From NCBI GenBank assembly GCA_046052065.1, contig JBJOND010000067.1:1-16672 (forward strand): a stretch of 16,672 nt of DNA, in the 5' to 3' direction. The position numbers were made by a program, and so were the translations under genes. The DNA comes from CAINEC01 sp046052065 (GTDB taxonomy: Bacteria; Bacteroidota; Bacteroidia; AKYH767-A; OLB10). Positions 12,442 through 16,672 of this stretch are shown here, piece after piece; position 1 is the first letter of the stretch, and each line of letters starts with the position of its first letter. The notes under the pieces are model-generated. The model ran no database searches and was not told where the DNA came from. It saw only the letters and a program-made list of their open reading frames with translations.

Positions 12442-13755
12442 TTAGTTAACACCCTCCACATCTTCGCCATTAACAACTTCCATTTTAACAGTATCCACGC
12501 TGTGTTTAAAACGTTTTAAAACCGTGAATTCATAGCCTCCGTAAATACGCTTTTCATTCACAGCAGGTATACGTCCGAAAATGTCATTTAACAATCCGCT
12601 CACTGTATCATAATTAGGGTTTTCTTCAATCATAATCGGAAGTAAATCGTTTACATCACCAATTGATGCAGTTGCATTGACAATATATTCAGTTTCGCTT
12701 TTCTTTTCAACTGGTGGTTTTTCATCATCATACTCATCTTGAATTTCACCTACTAATTCTTCAATGATATCTTCCATGGTTACAATTCCTGCAGTGCCGC
12801 CAAATTCATTCGTAATAATAGCCATTTGAATATGCTGCGTTTGAAATTCCCTCAACAAATCATTAATGTGCTTGCTTAAAGGAATAAAATATGCTGGACG
12901 AATTAACGCGCTTACTCCTTTAAAATTACGTTCGTGCATTGCACGAATTAAATCTTTTGTATATAGTATACCAATAATATTATCCAATGAATCTTGGTAT
13001 ACGGGTAATCGGGAATAACCTTCTTCAACCACTCGTTGAATGACTTCTTCTTTAGAACTTTCTACATCAATTGCAGAAATTTTAGTGCGAGGAATTAAAA
13101 TCTGACGCACTACACGATCATCAAATTCGAAAACATTTTGAATCAGTTCGTTTTCCGAAGGCTTAATGGCACCACCTTCTTCTGATTCTGTCAATAACAT
13201 TCTTATTTCTTCTTCACTATGAATATCATTATGTGAAACCTTACCAAGGCCTGCAACTCGTAAAAGAAAAGTTGATAGGCTATTTAAAACCCAAATGAAT
13301 GGGGCAAAAATAGTGTACATTACTCTTAAAGGGATCGCAACTATCAAAGTGTGAAAAAGTGGATTTCGTATAGCTGCTGTTTTGGGTGCTTGTTCACCTA
13401 AAACAATATGTAAAATAGTAATGAGAATAAAGGAAATAATAACACCGAGTCCAGTTGGATTTTTTGGGTCAATTACCCATCCGAAATTTCCACCAATGTT
13501 GGCTACAATTCTAATTACTACACGCTCGCCTATCCAACCTAATGCAAGACTTGCTAGTGTTATACCAAGCTGACAAGTGCTTAAATATTTGTCGAGGTTT
13601 TGAAGAATATGCTGAGAAATTTTTGCAAGTTTATTTCCATGTGATGCTTTAATGTCAACTTGCGAAGCTCTGACTTTTACGATGGCAAACTCGGCTGCAA
13701 CGAAAAATCCGTTTAAAAATACTAGTAATCCTGTTAGAAATATATCTGCTATCAT
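12442..13755 (-). CDS. CorC/HlyC-type membrane protein (DUF21-CBS)
   Basis: The 437-residue protein has the three-part hemolysin/CorC layout. The N-terminal DUF21 (CNNM) membrane domain (about 1-175) holds FFVAAEFAIVKVR and the GWIGE and HIVLGEQAPKTAAI motifs. A linker with EEEIRMLLTES and SEEGGAIKPSENELIQNVFEF follows. Two CBS domains span about 217-340, including GYSRLPVYQ, IIGILYTKDL, NEFGGTAGIVTMEDIIEELVGEI. A C-terminal CorC_HlyC domain (about 355-430) contains YDTVSGLLNDIFGRIP. CNNM relatives move or sense Mg2+ or Co2+. In Flavobacteriia the relative GldE is linked to gliding motility, but no gld genes are seen here, so gldE is not assigned. It appears to have its own promoter. Confidence 0.92.
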   Translation of the reverse strand: MIADIFLTGLLVFLNGFFVAAEFAIVKVRASQVDIKASHGNKLAKISQHILQNLDKYLSTCQLGITLASLALGWIGERVVIRIVANIGGNFGWVIDPKNPTGLGVIISFILITILHIVLGEQAPKTAAIRNPLFHTLIVAIPLRVMYTIFAPFIWVLNSLSTFLLRVAGLGKVSHNDIHSEEEIRMLLTESEEGGAIKPSENELIQNVFEFDDRVVRQILIPRTKISAIDVESSKEEVIQRVVEEGYSRLPVYQDSLDNIIGILYTKDLIRAMHERNFKGVSALIRPAYFIPLSKHINDLLREFQTQHIQMAIITNEFGGTAGIVTMEDIIEELVGEIQDEYDDEKPPVEKKSETEYIVNATASIGDVNDLLPIMIEENPNYDTVSGLLNDIFGRIPAVNEKRIYGGYEFTVLKRFKHSVDTVKMEVVNGEDVEGVN

Positions 13756-13772
13756 TCGTAATGAATTGAATA

Positions 13773-13805
13773 CAAAGTTAAGTGTTCGTACTCTCCAAAT
13801 TCAAA
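13773..13805 (-). promoter_or_regulatory. promoter for the CorC-type gene
   Basis: The minus strand has TAACTTTG (13780 to 13773), an exact -7 match, with TTTG at 13805-13802, 21 bases upstream (a second TTTG lies 15 bases upstream). Transcription would start near 13766, 11 bases before the ATG. Confidence 0.55.
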
Positions 13806-13831
13806 ATTGTCAAAAATTAATTAACAATTTT
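13803..13831 (-). terminator. weak AT-rich hairpin after the MazG-like gene
   Basis: AAAATTGT (13803-13810) and ACAATTTT (13824-13831) pair around a 13-base loop immediately after the stop codon of the minus-strand MazG-like gene. On that strand the 3' arm ends in TTTT and GAATTT follows. The stem has one GC pair per arm, so termination would be weak. Confidence 0.3.
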
Positions 13832-13832
13832 A

Positions 13833-14159
13833 TCATTTGAGTTTGTCGTTGTTCTTATGTCGGTTGGCATCACGACTATTTTTCTTTTCAAAATTCTTTT
13901 GCAATGCATCTGATAAATTAACTCCTGTTTGATTGGCCAAGCATATTAAAACCCACAACACATCCGCCATTTCATCTCCTAAATCAGCTTGTTCTTCGTT
14001 ATTTTTAAATGATTGATCGCCATATTTTCTTGCTATAATTCTTGCCAATTCGCCAACTTCTTCTGTTAAAATAGCCATATTAGTTAGTTCACTAAAGTAT
14101 CTTACACCAACTGTTTTTATCCAATTGTCAACTTCTTGCTGTGCATCGTTTATTGTCAT
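13833..14159 (-). CDS. MazG-like nucleotide pyrophosphohydrolase
   Basis: The 108-residue all-alpha NTP pyrophosphohydrolase shows the metal-binding pattern of the MazG/dUTPase-like superfamily. Glu33, Glu34 and Glu37 lie in LTEEVGELARII, and Glu63 and Asp66 in LGDEMADVLWVLICLAN. These enzymes cleave (d)NTPs to NMP plus pyrophosphate, often to clean out non-standard nucleotides; the substrate here is not predictable. The frame is open to 14225, but residues before the ATG at 14159 (MKERHRNKNTFYLYQ) are outside the family, and MTINDAQQEVDNWI is the normal start. The C-terminal tail is basic and polar (KKNSRDANRHKNNDK). It diverges from the MFS gene with overlapping candidate -7 elements. Confidence 0.88.
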   Translation of the reverse strand: MTINDAQQEVDNWIKTVGVRYFSELTNMAILTEEVGELARIIARKYGDQSFKNNEEQADLGDEMADVLWVLICLANQTGVNLSDALQKNFEKKNSRDANRHKNNDKLK

Positions 14160-14191
14160 AAATAAAAATGATTTTAATTTTTGATAAAGAT

Positions 14192-14205
14192 AAAAGGTAT
14201 TTTTG
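14192..14205. promoter_or_regulatory. overlapping divergent -7 elements
   Basis: On the plus strand TATTTTTG (14198-14205) matches TAnnTTTG exactly and ends five bases before the MFS ATG at 14211. On the minus strand TACCTTTT (14199 to 14192) matches seven of eight bases and faces the MazG-like gene. The two share the central TA, so initiation in the two directions would be mutually exclusive. Confidence 0.4.
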
Positions 14206-14210
14206 TTTCG

Positions 14211-15413
14211 ATGTCTTTCCTTCAAATTTATAAAAAAGCATTTTCAGGATTACCTCCTAAAGTATGGGTGTTGAGTTTAGCAATGGTGGTTAATCGCTCT
14301 GGTTCAATGGTGCTTTTATTTACATCGCTCTATTTAACGAAAGAATTACACTACACTCTAGCAGAAGCAGGGTGGGTAATGAGTTTGTATGGAATAGGAA
14401 GTATCCTCGGAAGTTATACCGGCGGTTGGTTAACCGACAGGCGTAATTTTTATGATATTATGATTGCCTCATTAATTGTTTGTGCTTGTGTTTTGATGCT
14501 AATGGTATTTGTTACATCTCTTTATGGCATTGCTGCAATAATATTTACCTACGCATTTACAGCTGATATTTTTAGACCAGCAAATTCAGCTGCTATTGCT
14601 TTTTATAGCGAGGCTAGTAATAGAACACGATCCGTTTCGCTCGTTAGGATTGCTACTAATTTAGGATTTACAATTGGACCTGCGGCCGGAGGTTTTGTAG
14701 CCCATTATCTTGGATACAAATGGTTATTTGTTATTGATGCTTCAACATCTGTTTTTGCAGCTTTGATGTTGGTTTTGTACTTGCCTCGTCGTAAAGTTGG
14801 TCATGAGCATCACGAGAAAAAAACAATTGCCACAAAATCTGCTTATCAGGATTACTGGTATCTCGCATTTATTTTTTTAGTGGCTGTTTACGCAACCTGC
14901 TTCTTTCAGATTTTTGCGAGTGTTCCTCAGTTCTTGAGCAGAAGCTGGCTTTATGATGAAGACAAGATTGGTTTATTGCTAGCACTAAATGGCTTACTCG
15001 TAGTGCTTATTGAAATGCCATTGGTCATGCACCTCGAAAACAAAAACAATAAGTTTAAATACATTATCTGGGGAGCATTGTGTTTGCCTATTTCATTTTT
15101 TATTTTGTTGATAGCAAATCAGAATTTGCTAATGGCAATAGCTTATACATTTATTATCACCATGTCGGAAATATATGCTATGCCATTTATGATGAACATT
15201 GCATTGTCGCGCCCTGACAAAACTCGCCAAGGGCAGTATGCTGCGTTGTATTCAATCGCGTATGGACTTGCAAATATTGCAGCGCCATTATTGGGGTTAG
15301 GGATTGCAGCACGTTTTGGATTCGATACAATGTTTTGGGTGTTGATAGTAGTAAGCACTTTACTAGCCTTCGGATTTTATCAATTGAGTAATCAGCGCAA
15401 ACAATTAAATTAG
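14211..15413 (+). CDS. MFS transporter
   Basis: The 400-residue protein has about twelve membrane segments in two halves. The loop between helices 2 and 3 carries the MFS signature GSYTGGWLTDRRNFYDIM. RPANSAAIAFYSEASNRTRSVSLVRIATNLGFTIGPAAGG spans the helix 4-5 region, with the antiporter-like GPAAGG. The central loop is basic (RRKVGHEHHEKKT). It resembles drug/proton antiporter-type MFS proteins, but the substrate cannot be called. A TTG start at 14181 is possible but would add ten poorly hydrophobic residues; the ATG at 14211 giving MSFLQIYKKAFSGLP is preferred. It is the only plus-strand gene among a minus-strand group and stops two bases from dtd. Confidence 0.9.
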   Translation: MSFLQIYKKAFSGLPPKVWVLSLAMVVNRSGSMVLLFTSLYLTKELHYTLAEAGWVMSLYGIGSILGSYTGGWLTDRRNFYDIMIASLIVCACVLMLMVFVTSLYGIAAIIFTYAFTADIFRPANSAAIAFYSEASNRTRSVSLVRIATNLGFTIGPAAGGFVAHYLGYKWLFVIDASTSVFAALMLVLYLPRRKVGHEHHEKKTIATKSAYQDYWYLAFIFLVAVYATCFFQIFASVPQFLSRSWLYDEDKIGLLLALNGLLVVLIEMPLVMHLENKNNKFKYIIWGALCLPISFFILLIANQNLLMAIAYTFIITMSEIYAMPFMMNIALSRPDKTRQGQYAALYSIAYGLANIAAPLLGLGIAARFGFDTMFWVLIVVSTLLAFGFYQLSNQRKQLN

Positions 15414-15415
15414 AA

Positions 15416-15868
15416 TCATTCTTTGTTTTTCGAATCAATAATAATTGTTACTGGTCCATCATTGATAAGCTGAACTTGCATATCTGCACCAAACTCTCCT
15501 GTTAAAACAGGCTTTTGAATTTCTGCTTGAAGTTGCGTGATGAATTCATTATAAAGTGGTGTAGCAATTTCAGGACGAGCAGCACCAATATAAGAGGGGC
15601 GATTTCCTTTTTTGGTCGAGGCGTGTAAAGTGAATTGACTAATCAATAAAACTTCTCCGTTAATTTCATTCACATTTAAATTCATAACTCCGTTTTCATC
15701 TGCAAATATTCTTAGTTTGCTAATTTTCTGAATAAGCCATGTTATATCTTCAATGGTATCATCATGCGTTATTCCAACCAATATCATTAATCCACGTCCT
15801 ATACTTCTACGTTCGTGTTGGTTGATTAATACACTTGCTTCGGAAACTCTTTGTATAACGGTACGCAT
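15416..15868 (-). CDS. dtd: D-aminoacyl-tRNA deacylase
   Basis: The 150-residue protein is full length for DTD. It hydrolyses D-aminoacyl-tRNAs, and Gly-tRNA(Ala), to prevent D-amino acid misuse in translation. The start MRTVIQRVSEASVLI is diagnostic, as are LLISQFTLHAST (75-85, containing the SQFTL motif) and LINDGPVTIIID (134-145) with the Gly-Pro pair that enters the neighbouring subunit's active site. GNRPSYIGAARPE lies between them. The gene follows rsgA after a 3-base gap, so they are very likely cotranscribed. Its stop lies two bases from the MFS gene stop on the other strand. Confidence 0.97.
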   Translation of the reverse strand: MRTVIQRVSEASVLINQHERRSIGRGLMILVGITHDDTIEDITWLIQKISKLRIFADENGVMNLNVNEINGEVLLISQFTLHASTKKGNRPSYIGAARPEIATPLYNEFITQLQAEIQKPVLTGEFGADMQVQLINDGPVTIIIDSKNKE

Positions 15869-15871
15869 ATA

Positions 15872-16672
15872 CTATTTAAAATTGTCTTCGTTATGGAGGA
15901 TGCTTAGATAATTATAATAACGATCGGGATGAATTTTGCCTGCATCATAAGCTGCTTTAACCGCACATTGTTGTTCGTTTTCATGCAAGCAATTATTGAA
16001 TTTACAATCAGTTAATAGTTCGCGCATTTCAATAAAATAATGTGATATTTCACTTGGATTAAAATCGATATTCACAAATTCACGAATGCCTGGTGTATCG
16101 ATAATATAGGTTGATTCATTTACTTTATGCATCTCAGCAAAAGTGGTAGTATGTTTTCCTTTCAAATGTTGTTTTGATATCTCTCCAACCTTTAAATTTA
16201 AATTAGGAATGATAGCATTAATTAAACTCGACTTCCCAACTCCCGAATGTCCTGTAAGTAAATTTACTTTCCCATTCAATAACACTTGAAGATCGTCAAT
16301 TCCTTCATTCGTATGCGATGAAACCTTTATGCATTTATAGCCGAGCGATTCATAAATATCAAGGTATTCATGTTGAATTTCACTCAGGTGATTAACAAAT
16401 AAATCAGACTTATTAAAAATGATTCCTACAGGAATGTGATAAGACTCTGCCGCAGCAATAAATCGATCAATAAATCCAGTTGATGTTTTTGGAAAAACGG
16501 GCGTAACAACAATCCATGCATAATCTATATTGGCAGCAAGAATATGTGTTTGCTTAGATAAATTAATAGACTTACGAATGATGTAATTTGTCCTTTCTTT
16601 GATATCTAAAATTACACCTGAACCATCTGTTTGTTCTTGCACCGATACGATGTCGCCCACCGCAACAGGATT
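15872..16672 (-). CDS. rsgA: ribosome small-subunit-dependent GTPase A, N-terminus cut
   Basis: The gene runs off the right edge; at least 266 codons are present. The first visible residues, NPVAVGDIV, belong to the end of the N-terminal OB-fold domain, so about 40-50 residues are missing. A GTG at 16660 lies inside this conserved motif and is not the start. The GTPase motifs are in circularly permuted order: NKSD (G4), then GHSGVGKSS (G1), the KGKHTTT switch (G2), and DTPG (G3). The C-terminal zinc site is CKFNNCLHENEQQC (Cys, Cys, His, Cys). RsgA binds the 30S subunit late in maturation and helps to release RbfA, whose gene is also in this window. dtd follows after three bases. Confidence 0.96.
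   Translation of the reverse strand, partial: NPVAVGDIVSVQEQTDGSGVILDIKERTNYIIRKSINLSKQTHILAANIDYAWIVVTPVFPKTSTGFIDRFIAAAESYHIPVGIIFNKSDLFVNHLSEIQHEYLDIYESLGYKCIKVSSHTNEGIDDLQVLLNGKVNLLTGHSGVGKSSLINAIIPNLNLKVGEISKQHLKGKHTTTFAEMHKVNESTYIIDTPGIREFVNIDFNPSEISHYFIEMRELLTDCKFNNCLHENEQQCAVKAAYDAGKIHPDRYYNYLSILHNEDNFK

Noticed and set aside
14160..14225. 22-codon upstream extension of the MazG-like gene
   Set aside because: It would overlap the MFS start and lies outside the conserved domain.
15143..15438. Minus-strand open frames opposite the MFS gene end
   Set aside because: They overlap a clear MFS coding region, and low-complexity hydrophobic content explains their openness.
16630..16660. GTG at 16660 as the rsgA start
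   Set aside because: The frame continues upstream to the window edge as NPVA, and the GTG codes the Val of the conserved NPVAVGD motif.

Overview
The window is a gene-dense, AT-rich chromosomal segment that reads as a member of the Bacteroidota. The evidence is the repeated TAnnTTTG element just upstream of several start codons (the -7 promoter motif of this phylum), Bacteroidota-type versions of trigger factor and of the OppC-like permease, and the order tig-clpP-clpX. Nearly every gene has a recognisable family and most are housekeeping. I see no phage, transposase, CRISPR array, toxin-antitoxin pair or defence island.

Layout. At the left edge, the first 23 codons of atpD (F1-ATPase beta) leave the window on the minus strand. 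Divergent from it run ribF (FMN/FAD synthesis), a secreted leucine-rich-repeat protein and an OppC-like ABC permease (233-2975). A minus-strand block follows: a VIT/CCC1-type metal transporter, a small basic protein joining a histone-H1-like tail to a SWIB domain, and a flavin-reductase-like FMN protein (2972-5294). A perfect 28-bp palindrome and related half sites lie between the last two. Next are tRNA-Leu(UAG), a strong hairpin-plus-T-tract, and the proteostasis set tig, clpP, clpX (5479-9038). An SdpI-like membrane protein (minus) and a GIY-YIG protein (plus) diverge from about 9800. The cluster rbfA-thyA-folA (minus, 11892 to 10224) joins ribosome maturation to the thymidylate/dihydrofolate cycle. 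A small lipoprotein (plus), a CorC/GldE-like DUF21-CBS protein (minus), a MazG-like pyrophosphohydrolase (minus), an MFS transporter (plus), dtd (minus) and the start-truncated rsgA (minus, off the right edge) complete the window.

Working together: ThyA makes dihydrofolate and FolA recycles it. ClpX feeds ClpP, and trigger factor acts on nascent chains. RbfA and RsgA both act late in 30S subunit maturation. Dtd and the MazG-like enzyme are quality-control or house-cleaning enzymes. Four convergent gene pairs overlap or nearly touch (2972-2975, 10224-10261, 12440-12441, 15414-15415).

The most interesting structure is at 10186-10251. Two inverted copies of a short repeat (core TTCGACTwCGCTCAG), each inside its own hairpin with different arm sequences, supply the C-termini of two unrelated convergent genes and the stop codon of folA. 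The palindrome cluster at 4259-4400 and several -7 elements placed 4-5 bases before start codons (possible leaderless messages) are the next best leads. I found no convincing new multi-gene system.
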